Assembly (NCBI GenBank): GCA_964563495.1
Contig: CAZLYK010000001.1
Span: forward strand, 69,231 to 133,230
DNA length: 64,000 nt
Reading direction: 5' to 3'
DNA from: CAZLYK01 sp964563495
GTDB lineage: Bacteria > Acidobacteriota > Blastocatellia > RBC074
The translations under genes were made by a program, and so were the position numbers. Below are positions 8,066 through 18,123 of the stretch, piece by piece. A model generated the notes under the pieces. That model did not search any database. It was not told where the DNA came from and saw nothing but the letters and a program-made list of their open reading frames with translations. Position 1 is the stretch's first letter. Each line of letters opens with the position of its first letter.

Positions 8066-10294
8066 ATTCCTCCCTGGACTCTTTTTCAACTCACCTAAAA
8101 GAAGACCGAGACGGGAGATTTCGTCATCGGTCAGCCGATCGTGACCGAAGCGCAGACGATGATAAAGATTGGTAATTTCAGTGACAGCGGGATTAGCCAG
8201 CTTGAGAGCGAATTCAGCCGGAGTTTGATCGGGTCTGCGCCGGTGACCGGCTTTTTCGAGCAATCGCATCATCTCCAGGTAGAGGACGACAGATGAATTG
8301 GCCGCATCGCGCCTGGCCTGCCGCTTCCACGATCGGTCGTATCTTAACCACGCCAAAATCGCCAACGCCAAACTGGACAACCCGATCAGGGAGAGCGTTA
8401 CCGGATGCTCGACAATCCGTCGCCACAACGGGGTTGACTGGTTGACCGGGAAGAGCTTTTGATCAACCTCCTGAGTGATCCCCTCACTCTTTTCACGCCA
8501 GCCTTCGACCCATCTCGCCAGATTCGAGACCCAATCGAACCAGCGGATCGAAGCATCACGCTGCGAGGAAGCAACCCATCGCTGAAAGGCGATCGCCATG
8601 GAGATCTGTTTTCCGGTGTCGAAACCGACTATATGCTCGAGCCAGAACATCTCCATCGCTTCGCCGTAATGGCGCAGCCAGGCCGTGACGCCGGTATCAT
8701 AAACGCTCAGGCCCGCCGGCGGCGTGGGATCGAAAGCGATCCAACCGGATTTCGGGAAATAGACCTCGACCCAGGAATGAGCATCCGACTGCCGGACGGT
8801 GTAAACATCGGCCGAGTCATTGTATTCACCCATTTGAAAACCGTTGACGATCCGGGCCGGGACACGGCGCGTGCGGAGCATGAGGACCATGGCCGAGGCG
8901 AAATACTCGCAATGACCGGAGCGCACATTGAAGAGGAAATCGGCGACCGGATCGCCTTCTTCGACGCGCTGCAGACTGAGGCTATAGTTGTATTTGGTGC
9001 GCAGGTGCTCCTCGATCCGGCGCGCCATCTCCAGCTGGGTGGTCGCCCCGCGCGTGACTTCCGAGGCCAGCTCATCGATCCGTCGATCGTGATTGAGCGG
9101 CAATTGCAGGTAACGCTGCTTGATCTCCGCCGGATAAACTCGTCCGTTGTCGGAGACCAGATCCAGATCGGATGCCTGGCTGGTGTCGGAATAGACGGCG
9201 TATTCGATCTTGTGATAAGGGTGCGGCTCGGTCCACAGCCCGTCTCCCGAATCGCGCGCGACTTCAGGCAGCCCGATGATGTGGATCGGCCGGGGCGCAA
9301 CAAAGACCGTATTGATATTGAGCGGCTCGACAAAGAAACGCTGCTGGGTGAATCCGTGCGGGGAAAGCTTGTCATCGATCTGAAAGCTCCCGCCCGACCG
9401 CCTGATCAGGATCGGCCCCTGACCCGATTCACTCCAGGTCCGGCCGTCGTAATAATCCAGGGTCACGCCGCGCCAGCGCAGCTGGCGATTCCTTACCTCC
9501 GCCGAGGACTTGACCCTGACACGCATGACGATCTGCGGATTGAGCTTGACCTGCGCAACCTCACCCAGCCGCACACTGTCGGAAAAGCCCGAGAGCGTCT
9601 CGGTCGCCAGCAAACCGTTGCGAGTGAATCCGCGAGTCAGCCGCGGCATGGCCAGAAAAATCGGAACCGAGAGCAACAGAATCAGCGCCAGCACACCGCT
9701 TGAAAAATAAGACAGGCTGCGCCAGCGCGGGGCGGCGACCGGATAGCGCAGGTCTTTCCGCTCTTTCCAGAACTCGGCGCTCGGCGGGCGCGCGGCCGGA
9801 TTTCTGGCCGCGTGATTGGCCTCAAAAACCTGCTGCGAACGACGGATTTCAAAAGACACAAAAGCCGAGATCGCGGCCAATAGATAGATGATCAAGAGGA
9901 GAAAAAACTGCGTCCCGGCCATCATCCCCGCTGCCATCAAAACCTGGCAGAACGAAACGATATAGAGCCAGAGCCAGTCACGGCTGGTCTTGGCCCGGAG
10001 AAGTTTGAGGGAAGAGGCGAAGAAGATGAAATGGACGATGACCGTCACCGGGTTGAAGTCGAGCACCCGCCATTCAATCAAGGCGACCGGCAAATAACCG
10101 AACATCAGATAATTTGCCAGTTGCTGTGAGAGATTTACCTGCAGCCTCCCGTTATCGACCAGCCACCCCGCGACGAGGACTCCGGCATAAAGGACTATCG
10201 CCGCCGGATCGAGCTGCCGCGTTGCGACGAGCATGACGAAGCTCATCGTCAGGAGCGCATAAGAGGAGGCATTGAAGTAGCGGTCAAAGCTCAT
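8057..10294 (-). CDS. TgpA-like membrane transglutaminase (DUF3488 + transglutaminase + DUF4129)
   Basis: 745 aa. The N-terminal third has several membrane segments (DUF3488-like), followed by a periplasmic transglutaminase core and a further membrane helix (about 640-660) with a cytoplasmic tail. The papain-like triad is visible: Cys462 in RSGHCEYFASAMVLMLR, His in QSDAHSWVEVYF and Asp in IAFDPTPP. Its ATG directly abuts the stop codon of the DUF58 gene, so they are translationally coupled, and a MoxR ATPase lies upstream. The MoxR-DUF58-TgpA set is a widespread conserved trio of unclear physiological role. The last codons and the stop come from the inverted repeat at 7971-8065. Confidence 0.92.
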   Translation of the reverse strand: MSFDRYFNASSYALLTMSFVMLVATRQLDPAAIVLYAGVLVAGWLVDNGRLQVNLSQQLANYLMFGYLPVALIEWRVLDFNPVTVIVHFIFFASSLKLLRAKTSRDWLWLYIVSFCQVLMAAGMMAGTQFFLLLIIYLLAAISAFVSFEIRRSQQVFEANHAARNPAARPPSAEFWKERKDLRYPVAAPRWRSLSYFSSGVLALILLLSVPIFLAMPRLTRGFTRNGLLATETLSGFSDSVRLGEVAQVKLNPQIVMRVRVKSSAEVRNRQLRWRGVTLDYYDGRTWSESGQGPILIRRSGGSFQIDDKLSPHGFTQQRFFVEPLNINTVFVAPRPIHIIGLPEVARDSGDGLWTEPHPYHKIEYAVYSDTSQASDLDLVSDNGRVYPAEIKQRYLQLPLNHDRRIDELASEVTRGATTQLEMARRIEEHLRTKYNYSLSLQRVEEGDPVADFLFNVRSGHCEYFASAMVLMLRTRRVPARIVNGFQMGEYNDSADVYTVRQSDAHSWVEVYFPKSGWIAFDPTPPAGLSVYDTGVTAWLRHYGEAMEMFWLEHIVGFDTGKQISMAIAFQRWVASSQRDASIRWFDWVSNLARWVEGWREKSEGITQEVDQKLFPVNQSTPLWRRIVEHPVTLSLIGLSSLALAILAWLRYDRSWKRQARRDAANSSVVLYLEMMRLLEKAGHRRRPDQTPAEFALKLANPAVTEITNLYHRLRFGHDRLTDDEISRLGLLLGELKKSPGRNGK

Positions 10295-11614
10295 TTACAA
10301 CTCTTCAAATTTGATGACGTGGGTCGCGGGCGAGATCTCGCGAGCCGGTGATAAGCCGGCGACGGATGTGATCAGGACGACGCATTGATCTGAAGATATC
10401 GCGGGCGCCCCAAATGCCGGCGAGGGTCTTCCGTCCGCGTCATCCGGACCGGTCACCGGCGCAACCATGGCAAGCCGCCGGAGTAAGGCAAAAAGATGTC
10501 TTTGATCCATCCCATAACCTGAATCATCCCCGTCGATCAGGAGCCGCACCTCGGCGCCCTGATCGATGAAATATTTGATCAGGCTGGCGGCGAAGACGAC
10601 CGCGCGCTCGAATCTCCGGTCAAATTCCGGGCTCGCCGCCGTCTCGCGATCTACCTGGGGCGCAAAGGCGATGGTCACGCGCAGGTCATCATCGCGCGTA
10701 AACTCACGCACCATCAACCGCGTCGTCTTGGCCGTCGCCTTCCAGTCAATATGGTGGTGATGATCGCTCGCCAGATACTGGCGGATCGCATACAGGTCGC
10801 TGCCGCTGCCTTTGACCTGGCTCTCTACCCGCCCCTGCGTGAGGGGCAGCAGCTGATCGAATTCAGCGATCGGTTGCGGCTGTGGGAAGACGACTATCTC
10901 CTCCGGAGACTCGATCAGCCGCCGCTGTTCGACGAATCCAAATGGGAACCTGGTGCCCAGGACAAACCCTCGGATCGGGTATACTCCACGATTGGAAAAG
11001 ACGTGGTCGGTCCGTAAACGGGCGTGAGATCTGGGCGGAATGACGGGGAAATAGGCCATCTCGGCCATTTCCTGAGCCGCCGATGAAGCACGCTTCTCGA
11101 GCATCGCCACGGCCAGCGAGAAGGCCGGCAACGCTATTTTTCGATTGTTGATGACGATCTCGAAGCTGGCCGCTTCACCCGCAAAGATCTGATCGGGGAA
11201 CCGGGCCGAGACGCTCATCCGCCCCAGACTCAACCGCGAGGCCAGCCAGGATACGATCATCGTCGCGAGCAAGACCGATAAAACCAGATAGAGCAGATTG
11301 TTGCCGCTGCTCAGCGCAAGAATGGTGACGACCAGAATCAAAGCGCAAAAGATCAGCCCGGCATTCGGGATGTGGATCGAATATTCAGAGTGCAGATACT
11401 CAATCCGCACCCCACGGGCCAGCCTCGGCACGACATAGATAATAATGATCAGCGCCAGGCCCAGCGCAGCCTTCGATCCCAGCGATTGCAGCTCGTACTC
11501 GCCGATCTGCCCGGCCACCGCCGAGATCAATGCCGCCCCGAGCGCCACCACCGTCAGCATGATCGAGATCAAAGCAAAACGCAGTGATTTTTTCTGGCGA
11601 AAATCAAATGACAT
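10295..11614 (-). CDS. DUF58 domain membrane protein
   Basis: 439 aa. Two pairs of hydrophobic helices lie in the first 130 residues; the rest is soluble. The DUF58 signature is seen at SDLYAIRQYLASDHHHHIDWKATAKTTRLMVREF, a divergent VWA-like domain (VTIAFAPQVD begins the Rossmann-like part). It sits between moxR (upstream) and the TgpA-like gene (downstream, zero gap). DUF58 proteins act as partners of MoxR-type AAA ATPases; the cargo here is unknown. Confidence 0.88.
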   Translation of the reverse strand: MSFDFRQKKSLRFALISIMLTVVALGAALISAVAGQIGEYELQSLGSKAALGLALIIIIYVVPRLARGVRIEYLHSEYSIHIPNAGLIFCALILVVTILALSSGNNLLYLVLSVLLATMIVSWLASRLSLGRMSVSARFPDQIFAGEAASFEIVINNRKIALPAFSLAVAMLEKRASSAAQEMAEMAYFPVIPPRSHARLRTDHVFSNRGVYPIRGFVLGTRFPFGFVEQRRLIESPEEIVVFPQPQPIAEFDQLLPLTQGRVESQVKGSGSDLYAIRQYLASDHHHHIDWKATAKTTRLMVREFTRDDDLRVTIAFAPQVDRETAASPEFDRRFERAVVFAASLIKYFIDQGAEVRLLIDGDDSGYGMDQRHLFALLRRLAMVAPVTGPDDADGRPSPAFGAPAISSDQCVVLITSVAGLSPAREISPATHVIKFEEL

Positions 11615-11625
11615 TTTTAGTCAGA

Positions 11626-11766
11626 AATAGACAGGATCGACGGGATTATAGCAAGTTTCACGTTTGTGCGACCGCGTCCTCGCGGTCGCACAAACGTGAA
11701 ACTTGCTGCCGCAGGGTAAGCATTGATTGATGACCAATGAGATCAGCCCGGTCGATCCGGTCTATT
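11626..11766. repeat. Composite inverted repeat with nested CGTTTGTGCGACCGCG hairpin
   Basis: Outer arms are of the AATAGACAGG family. Inside is a near-perfect hairpin at 11650-11707 built on AAGTTTCACGTTTGTGCG, then a module ending ATTGATTGATGACCAATG. The same module occurs in the opposite orientation in the composites at 41963-42215 and 46955-47253. It lies between the moxR stop and the DUF58 start. Confidence 0.88.
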
Positions 11767-12714
11767 TTAAATCGGCACTCTGACATCCTTGATGATCTCA
11801 GCGAGAACGGCGTCGGAATCTTCGCTCCGCCGCAGACGGCTCGAGTAGCGAGAGCTGATCACAATCCGGTGGCCAAAGACGGGAATGGCCAGGCGCTTGA
11901 TGTCATCAGCGATGCAGTAGGCGCGATCTTCAGTAAAGGCCAATGCCTGAGCCGCGCGGTGCAGAGCCAGCGATCCGCGGGGGCTGACTCCCAGCTCGAG
12001 CATCTCCGAATTGCGCGTCGCCGTGACAATCTCCATGAGGTAATCGAGCAGCACGTCGTCGACGCGCACGTTCTTGATCTCTTCCTGCAGATCGATCACG
12101 TCATCGGCGTTGATAATCGGAGTGATCCGTTCGAGCGGGTGATGGTGCGTCTGCTGGCGCAGTATCTCTTTCTCTTCGGCGGCCGACGGGTACCCCATGC
12201 GGATCCGCATGAGAAACCGGTCGAGCTGCGATTCGGGCAGTGGATAGGTGCCGTGGTGTTCGGATGGATTTTGCGTGGCCAGGACCAGAAATGGGCGAGG
12301 CAGGTCATAAGTCTGGTTTTCGATCGTCGCTTTCCCCTCCGCCATGGCTTCGAGCAGGCTGCTCTGCGTCTTGGGTGTTGTCCGGTTGATCTCGTCGGCG
12401 AGAATCACATTGGCGAAGATCGGGCCGGGCTTGAATTCGAACTCACCGGTGTGCTGGTTGTAAACCGAGACGCCGACGATGTCCGAAGGCAAGAGGTCGC
12501 TGGTGAATTGGATCCGTTGAAAACTGCAATCGAGACACCGCGCGATGGTCTGCGCGAGTGTCGTCTTTCCGACCCCGGGGACATCCTCGACCAGCAGATG
12601 CCCACCCGCCAGCAAGGTCACGACGGCCAGGTGGACGGCATCCGACTTGCCGCGAATCACGCTTTCGATTGTCTGCCGCAGTTCCCGCAGGCGATGAGAG
12701 GTGGTGGTAATCAA
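11767..12714 (-). CDS. MoxR-type AAA+ ATPase
   Basis: 315 aa. Walker A DVPGVGKTT (about 44-52), Walker B VILADEINRTTPKTQSSLLEAM, sensor 1 LATQNPSEHHGTYPLPESQLDRF with the Arg finger region following, and a C-terminal helical lid. These are the hallmarks of MoxR ATPases, which act as chaperones for VWA/DUF58 partners. The start is a TTG at 12714 with GAGGG upstream; no ATG gives a full-length N-terminus. First gene of the moxR-DUF58-tgpA set, although a composite repeat lies between moxR and the DUF58 gene and may weaken read-through. Confidence 0.93.
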   Translation of the reverse strand: MITTTSHRLRELRQTIESVIRGKSDAVHLAVVTLLAGGHLLVEDVPGVGKTTLAQTIARCLDCSFQRIQFTSDLLPSDIVGVSVYNQHTGEFEFKPGPIFANVILADEINRTTPKTQSSLLEAMAEGKATIENQTYDLPRPFLVLATQNPSEHHGTYPLPESQLDRFLMRIRMGYPSAAEEKEILRQQTHHHPLERITPIINADDVIDLQEEIKNVRVDDVLLDYLMEIVTATRNSEMLELGVSPRGSLALHRAAQALAFTEDRAYCIADDIKRLAIPVFGHRIVISSRYSSRLRRSEDSDAVLAEIIKDVRVPI

Positions 12715-12745
12715 ACGTCCCTCACTCTATATCTCTGAAAATCCC

Positions 12746-12778
12746 TCCGGGCTGAGCGCCCGGAGCGCTCAGCCCGGA
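12746..12778 (-). other. GC-rich hairpin upstream of moxR
   Basis: TCCGGGCTGAGCGC pairs with GCGCTCAGCCCGGA around a five-base loop, about 30 bases ahead of the moxR start on the minus strand. No T-run. It is similar in position to the hairpins at 611-642 and 4422-4448. Confidence 0.6.
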
Positions 12779-12834
12779 ATCTGACAAATCACTGTAGCAT
12801 ACGGGATGGCAGCCGACAAAGTTGACCAAAAATC

Positions 12835-12970
12835 GGGAATAGACAGGATTGACGGGATCGATCCAGGATTAAACAAGCTGGTTAAAAAATATATCAAAGC
12901 TAACTATCTACCCACCCTTATCAATAAGCTTGTTTGATCCTGCACCAATCCTGTCAATCCTGTCTATTCC
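12835..12970. repeat. Inverted repeat, AATAGACAGG family
   Basis: Left arm GGGAATAGACAGGATTGACG, right arm ending CAATCCTGTCTATTCC, with an AT-rich centre. It fills the gap between the gamma-glutamyltransferase stop (12974) and moxR. Confidence 0.9.
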
Positions 12971-12973
12971 TCT

Positions 12974-14794
12974 TCACCATCCGATCGCATACCGGCCGCG
13001 TCGCACATCGGCGCCGGCTTGAATGACTCCGGTCTTCGGGTCGAAGATGATGATGGTCGGGGCCGAAGTGGGGCTGAAGTTCTCCTTCACCTCGACCCTG
13101 TGGCCGCGCTGTTTCATCTCCTCGACCAGACTCTCGCCGAAACGCTTTTCAAGACTTAGCGAACCGGGATTGAATTTGTGATCTTCGAAAGAGCTGACCA
13201 GATGCTGCGTCTCGAAGCGCGCCGCCTCGACCGCCTCCTGTGGATTCATGCCGAACTCGATGACGTTGAGCAGCACCTGCGCCAGCGCCTGATCCTGGTT
13301 GTCGCCGCCCGGCGTCGAGAGCGCGGCAAAGGGCTGACCGTCCTTCATGACCAGTGTCGGCGTGAGCGTAATCCGAGGCCGCTTGCCGGGCTTGAGCTCA
13401 TTCGGATGGCCCGGGACGAGGAGGAAACTCTGGAGGCGGTTCGAAACCGGGATGCCGGTGTCGCCGGCGATAAAAGCCGGCAGCCAGGCGCCGCTCGGTG
13501 TGGCCGAAAAGACATTGCCCTGCGCGTCGATCACGTTGACGCAGGTCGTGTCATTTGCGCGCTCGGCGGGCGGAACCTCCGACGGCCCGGTCCCAGCCAG
13601 ACCAATCAGCCGCGCCAACGACTTCTTGTTGACCGGATCACCCGGGCGCTGCTCCTGCGAAGCGACTTTCGGATCGATCAAAGCACGTCGCATCTCCGCA
13701 TAATCCTTTGACAACAGCTCGGCTCCCGGAACTTTGACAAAGTGCGGGTCGCCGTAGTAGCGGTCACGATCGGCAAAAGCCAGCTTGATCGCCTCGGTCA
13801 GAGTATGAACGTAATCGGGCGAGTTATGCCCGATTACCTTGAGATCATAACCTTCGAGCAGGTTGAGCGTTTCAAGCATGACCGGGCCCTGGGTCCAGAA
13901 ACCGGGTTTGTAGACCTGATAGCCGCGATAGACAGCCTGCGCCGGTTCGTCGATCTCGGCTTTGAACTTCGCCATGTCGGTCGTCCGCATCAACCCGCCG
14001 GCTTTTTCAATCGCATCGCAGAACCGCTTTGCCAGCGGGCCGCGATAGAAATAATCACGGACGGCCTCGAGCGCAGCGTGCCGCGCGACCTGTCGCGAAG
14101 CGCCCCGGCGGCCGCGATGCTGCTGTTCAACCCGGACCAGCTCGCGCAGCGTCCGCGCCAGGTCTTTCTGAACAAAAACGTCGCCGACTTTCGGCGTCTC
14201 GCCCTGTGGCAGGTAGATCGCGCGCGACGCCGGCCACTGTTCATAGACTTTGCGCGTGTTGCGCAGGTAGTTGACCCTCAATTCATCGATCGGAAATCCA
14301 TCGGCCAGCTCGATTGCCGGCTGTAGAACATCGGCCAGCGTCATGGTTCCGAATTTGTCGAGCGCCACGATCATGGCATCGAGCACGCCTGGGACCGTCG
14401 CCGCCAGCGGCCCCGTCGAGGGTATTCGCGGCGGCTGCCGCTTTTCGAAAAACTCCCTCGTCGCCAGCTCGGGCGCCTGCCCCTGGCCGCTGATCGTCAC
14501 GACGGGTTTACCCGCCGGCCTGATCAGGACCGGCACCTCCCCCCCGAAACCGAAATGTGAGATCTCAATCACCGACGCGGCAAAGACCGCCGCCACCCCG
14601 GCGTCGACGGCATTGCCCCCGCGATGGAGCATTCTTAATCCCGCTTCTGCCACCAGCGGATGCCCGCCGGCTACCACTCCCCGCATGCCACGCACCGGCG
14701 GCCGGTAGGTTTCGGGGCGTGCCGGCGTTTGAGCGATGATTGCCGATGCCATCAGCACGTAGATCATCGGCGAGAGAATTTTGACTGTCATCAT
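12974..14794 (-). CDS. ggt: Gamma-glutamyltransferase, exported
   Basis: N-terminal nucleophile hydrolase that cleaves glutathione and other gamma-glutamyl compounds. 606 aa from the ATG at 14794 (GGAGAG upstream); a second ATG directly follows. A signal peptide ends near AQTPARPETY. Large-subunit motifs: AGGHPLVAEAGLRMLHRGGNAVDAGVA and VPGVLDAMI. Autocleavage site before the catalytic Thr: ERANDTTCVNVIDAQGN. Small-subunit oxyanion region: ALSTPGGDNQDQALAQVLLN. The canonical GSPGG is STPGG here. Probably periplasmic. No operon partner; flanked by repeats and a divergent FmdB-like gene. Confidence 0.93.
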   Translation of the reverse strand: MMTVKILSPMIYVLMASAIIAQTPARPETYRPPVRGMRGVVAGGHPLVAEAGLRMLHRGGNAVDAGVAAVFAASVIEISHFGFGGEVPVLIRPAGKPVVTISGQGQAPELATREFFEKRQPPRIPSTGPLAATVPGVLDAMIVALDKFGTMTLADVLQPAIELADGFPIDELRVNYLRNTRKVYEQWPASRAIYLPQGETPKVGDVFVQKDLARTLRELVRVEQQHRGRRGASRQVARHAALEAVRDYFYRGPLAKRFCDAIEKAGGLMRTTDMAKFKAEIDEPAQAVYRGYQVYKPGFWTQGPVMLETLNLLEGYDLKVIGHNSPDYVHTLTEAIKLAFADRDRYYGDPHFVKVPGAELLSKDYAEMRRALIDPKVASQEQRPGDPVNKKSLARLIGLAGTGPSEVPPAERANDTTCVNVIDAQGNVFSATPSGAWLPAFIAGDTGIPVSNRLQSFLLVPGHPNELKPGKRPRITLTPTLVMKDGQPFAALSTPGGDNQDQALAQVLLNVIEFGMNPQEAVEAARFETQHLVSSFEDHKFNPGSLSLEKRFGESLVEEMKQRGHRVEVKENFSPTSAPTIIIFDPKTGVIQAGADVRRGRYAIGW

Positions 14795-15002
14795 CGAGAC
14801 TCTCCGAATCTGTAATTGGCGCAATCGACGGAATGTTTCCGCAACTCAGGAAGATCCAACCCTCTTGATCGCGATCATTCTATCAGATGGCGTTCGGAAT
14901 TTACCCCCGATTGTCCAAACCCGAAAATTTGTGCTAAATTTCTCTTGGTTGACTCAAGCTCAATCAATGAATCTCGATCTTTGCGGGAGGAAGAAGAGAA
15001 AG

Positions 15003-15308
15003 ATGCCGATTTACGAATATCTCTGTCAAAAGTGCGGTCATCGTCTGGAAATCATGCAGAAGATGAGCGACAAGCCGTTGTCGAAGTGCCCGGAATGCAA
15101 GGGTAAACTCGAAAAGATAATCTCCCAGACGAGCTTCCAGCTCAAAGGGGCCGGCTGGTATGTAAGCGAATACGGCAACCGAGCCAAGACCGAGAAGACC
15201 GAAAAACCTGAAAAGGGTGAGAAGACGGATAAGACGGATAAGAAGGAGTCCGGCGCGGCCTGCGCCGCGACCGGCGGAGCCTGCGCCACCGGCAACTGTG
15301 ATAATTGA
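15003..15308 (+). CDS. FmdB-like zinc-ribbon protein
   Basis: 101 aa. Starts MPIYEYLCQKCGHRLEI, the typical start of FmdB/CxxC_CxxC_SSSS family proteins, with a second CPEC pair, so one zinc ribbon. The tail is low complexity: repeated TEK/PEK/TDK units, then a Cys/Ala-rich end (AACAATGGACATGNCDN). GGAGGAAGAAG precedes the ATG at 15003. Function is unproven; relatives are regulatory or metal-handling small proteins. The next gene begins 23 bp downstream. Confidence 0.85.
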   Translation: MPIYEYLCQKCGHRLEIMQKMSDKPLSKCPECKGKLEKIISQTSFQLKGAGWYVSEYGNRAKTEKTEKPEKGEKTDKTDKKESGAACAATGGACATGNCDN

Positions 15309-15331
15309 CCATCTATTCAGCCCGAACGGAG

Positions 15332-16337
<1,006 letters not shown>

Positions 16338-16348
<11 letters not shown>

Positions 16349-16583
16349 TCTCTACCTGGTAATCCTCGATGACCGGATTTGAGAGGACATCGTGGGCGAA
16401 CTTCTCGATCTGAAGGCGCGCTTCGGATTCGTCGAGCGTCGGATCGAGCCTGATCTCGAAATATTTGCCCTGGCGGACATCGGAGATGCCTTGATAACCG
16501 ATCGTTTCCGCGGCGTGATGGATTGCCTTGCCCTGGGGATCGAGCACCCCATGCTTCAATGTCACAAAAACTTTGGCGAGCAT
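16338..16583 (-). CDS. purS: Phosphoribosylformylglycinamidine synthase subunit PurS
   Basis: 81 aa. Small subunit that bridges PurL and PurQ in the fourth step of purine synthesis. MLAKVFVTLKHGVLDPQGKAI, DVRQGKYFEIRL and a C-terminal LSNPVIEDYQVEI are the standard PurS features. AAGGGGAAG precedes the ATG. It follows purB by 3 bp, so the two purine genes are co-transcribed. No purQ or purL is seen; the opposite-strand VWA gene ends inside it. Confidence 0.95.
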
Positions 16584-16586
16584 CCG

Positions 16587-17891
16587 CTACTTCCCCTTTC
16601 CGGTAAAGACTCTTTCAAAAATTCGGTCGACATTCTTTAATTGCGCGCGGACATCGAAAGCCTCGTCGATCTGTTCGAGCGAGAGCAGCGAGGCAATCTC
16701 GGCATCCCGTTTGACCAGCTCGCGGAAATCCAATCCCTCATCCCAGGACTTGAGCGCGTTGCGCTGCACCCAATCATAAGCAGCTTCGCGCGGGGCGCCG
16801 GCCGCCGCCAGCTTGAGGAGCAACTGGCCGGAGAAGACCAGCCCGCGGGTGGCTTCGAGATTTTCGAGCATGCGCCGCGGATTGACGACCAGGGTATCGA
16901 GCAGTGAAGCGGTCCTGGCCAGCATGTAATCGACCGCGATGCAGGCGTCGGGCAGGATCACCCGTTCAGCCGATGAATGCGAGATATCGCGTTCGTGCCA
17001 GAGGGCGTTGTTTTCCAAAGCGGTCACGGCGTATCCCCGGATGATGCGCGCCATGCCGCAGATCCTCTCCGAGAGGATCGGATTGCGTTTATGCGGCATG
17101 GCCGATGAGCCTTTTTGACCGGGTTTGAAATATTCGTGGGCTTCGCGGACCTCTGTCCGCTGCCAGTGGCGAACCTGGAGGGCGAACTTCTCGAGCGAGG
17201 AGGCGATGATCGCCAGGGTGCAAACAAACTCGGCGTAACGATCGCGCTGGATGATCTGAGTCGAAACGCTCGCCGGGCGTAACCCGAGCAGAAAACAGAC
17301 TCTCTCTTCGATCTCCGGATCGAGATGGGCAAAAGCGCCGACCGCGCCGGAAAGCTTGCCGTAACTGACGCCGGCGCGCGCCCTGGTCATGCGGTCCAGG
17401 TTTCGCCGGTTCTCCTCGAACCAGAGTGCGAAAGTCAGCCCAAGGGTGGTCGGCTCGGCGTGGATGCCGTGCGTGCGTCCGATCATCGGCGTCTGCTTGA
17501 ACTCAAAGGCGCGCCGCTTGAGCACATCGCTCAAAGCCTGCAGCCTGGCGACGATCAAATCACCGGCCTCAGACAAGAGCAGTGCGTTGGCCGTATCGAC
17601 GACGTCGGAAGAGGTCAGACCGTAATGAACCCAGCGAGCCTCCGGACCGATGTTTTCGGCCAGGTTGGTGGTAAAGGCTATGACATCGTGGTCGAGCGTC
17701 TTTTCCAGCTCGTGTATCCGATCGACCGAGAACGCGGCCTTCTCGCGGATCAGATCGACGGCTTCAGCCGGGATATGACCGGCTTCGGCATTGGCCTGGC
17801 AGGCCGCGATCTCGACATCCAGCCATTTGCGAAACCTGTTTTCTTCGGTCCAGACCGCGCCCATCTCGGGCAGCGTGTATCTTTTAATCAT
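16587..17891 (-). CDS. purB: Adenylosuccinate lyase
   Basis: 434 aa fumarase/aspartase-superfamily enzyme, acting twice in purine synthesis (SAICAR and adenylosuccinate cleavage). Signature loop KGSSAMPHKRNPILSE; other motifs VHYGLTSSDVVDTA, RTHGIHAEPTTLGLTFALWFEE and YGKLSGAVG. Starts MIKRYTLPEMGAVWTEENRF. It is the fourth gene of a tight minus-strand run: WalJ-like, VWA, small membrane protein, purB, purS. Confidence 0.97.
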   Translation of the reverse strand: MIKRYTLPEMGAVWTEENRFRKWLDVEIAACQANAEAGHIPAEAVDLIREKAAFSVDRIHELEKTLDHDVIAFTTNLAENIGPEARWVHYGLTSSDVVDTANALLLSEAGDLIVARLQALSDVLKRRAFEFKQTPMIGRTHGIHAEPTTLGLTFALWFEENRRNLDRMTRARAGVSYGKLSGAVGAFAHLDPEIEERVCFLLGLRPASVSTQIIQRDRYAEFVCTLAIIASSLEKFALQVRHWQRTEVREAHEYFKPGQKGSSAMPHKRNPILSERICGMARIIRGYAVTALENNALWHERDISHSSAERVILPDACIAVDYMLARTASLLDTLVVNPRRMLENLEATRGLVFSGQLLLKLAAAGAPREAAYDWVQRNALKSWDEGLDFRELVKRDAEIASLLSLEQIDEAFDVRAQLKNVDRIFERVFTGKGK

Positions 17892-17922
17892 CTGTCATCA
17901 AGAGATTAAGGTGAATCTGTTA

Positions 17923-18123
17923 TTACTTTGCTTTCGATTTGCGAGCGAGCGAAAAACAGAGGATGCTCAGGATCGCCGCACCGATCGGGATCAGCCAATT
18001 TACCCTGACCACCGCCTGGCCTCCGGCGAAGAGCAGCGCCAACGTCCAGATCCCGGCCGCGATCGCCAGGCCGAAGGCGGCGCGCCGGTAGGCTCCCCCG
18101 ATATTCGTCCCGTCTTGATTCAT
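17923..18123 (-). CDS. Small two-helix membrane protein, unknown
   Basis: 66 aa. Two hydrophobic segments (about 13-34 and 43-60) and a basic tail ending ARKSKAK. The ATG overlaps the upstream VWA gene stop as ATGA, a sign of translational coupling, and purB follows 31 bp later. No family recognised. The context (between an exported VWA protein and purB) suggests it is a real gene, perhaps working with the VWA protein. Confidence 0.65.
   Translation of the reverse strand: MNQDGTNIGGAYRRAAFGLAIAAGIWTLALLFAGGQAVVRVNWLIPIGAAILSILCFSLARKSKAK

Noticed and set aside
8459..9703. Plus-strand open frame of 414 codons opposite the transglutaminase gene
   Set aside because: Antisense shadow; low-complexity Arg/Asp-rich translation with no domain.
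11737..12738. Plus-strand open frame of 333 codons opposite moxR
   Set aside because: Antisense shadow of a gene with complete AAA+ motifs; starts inside a repeat.
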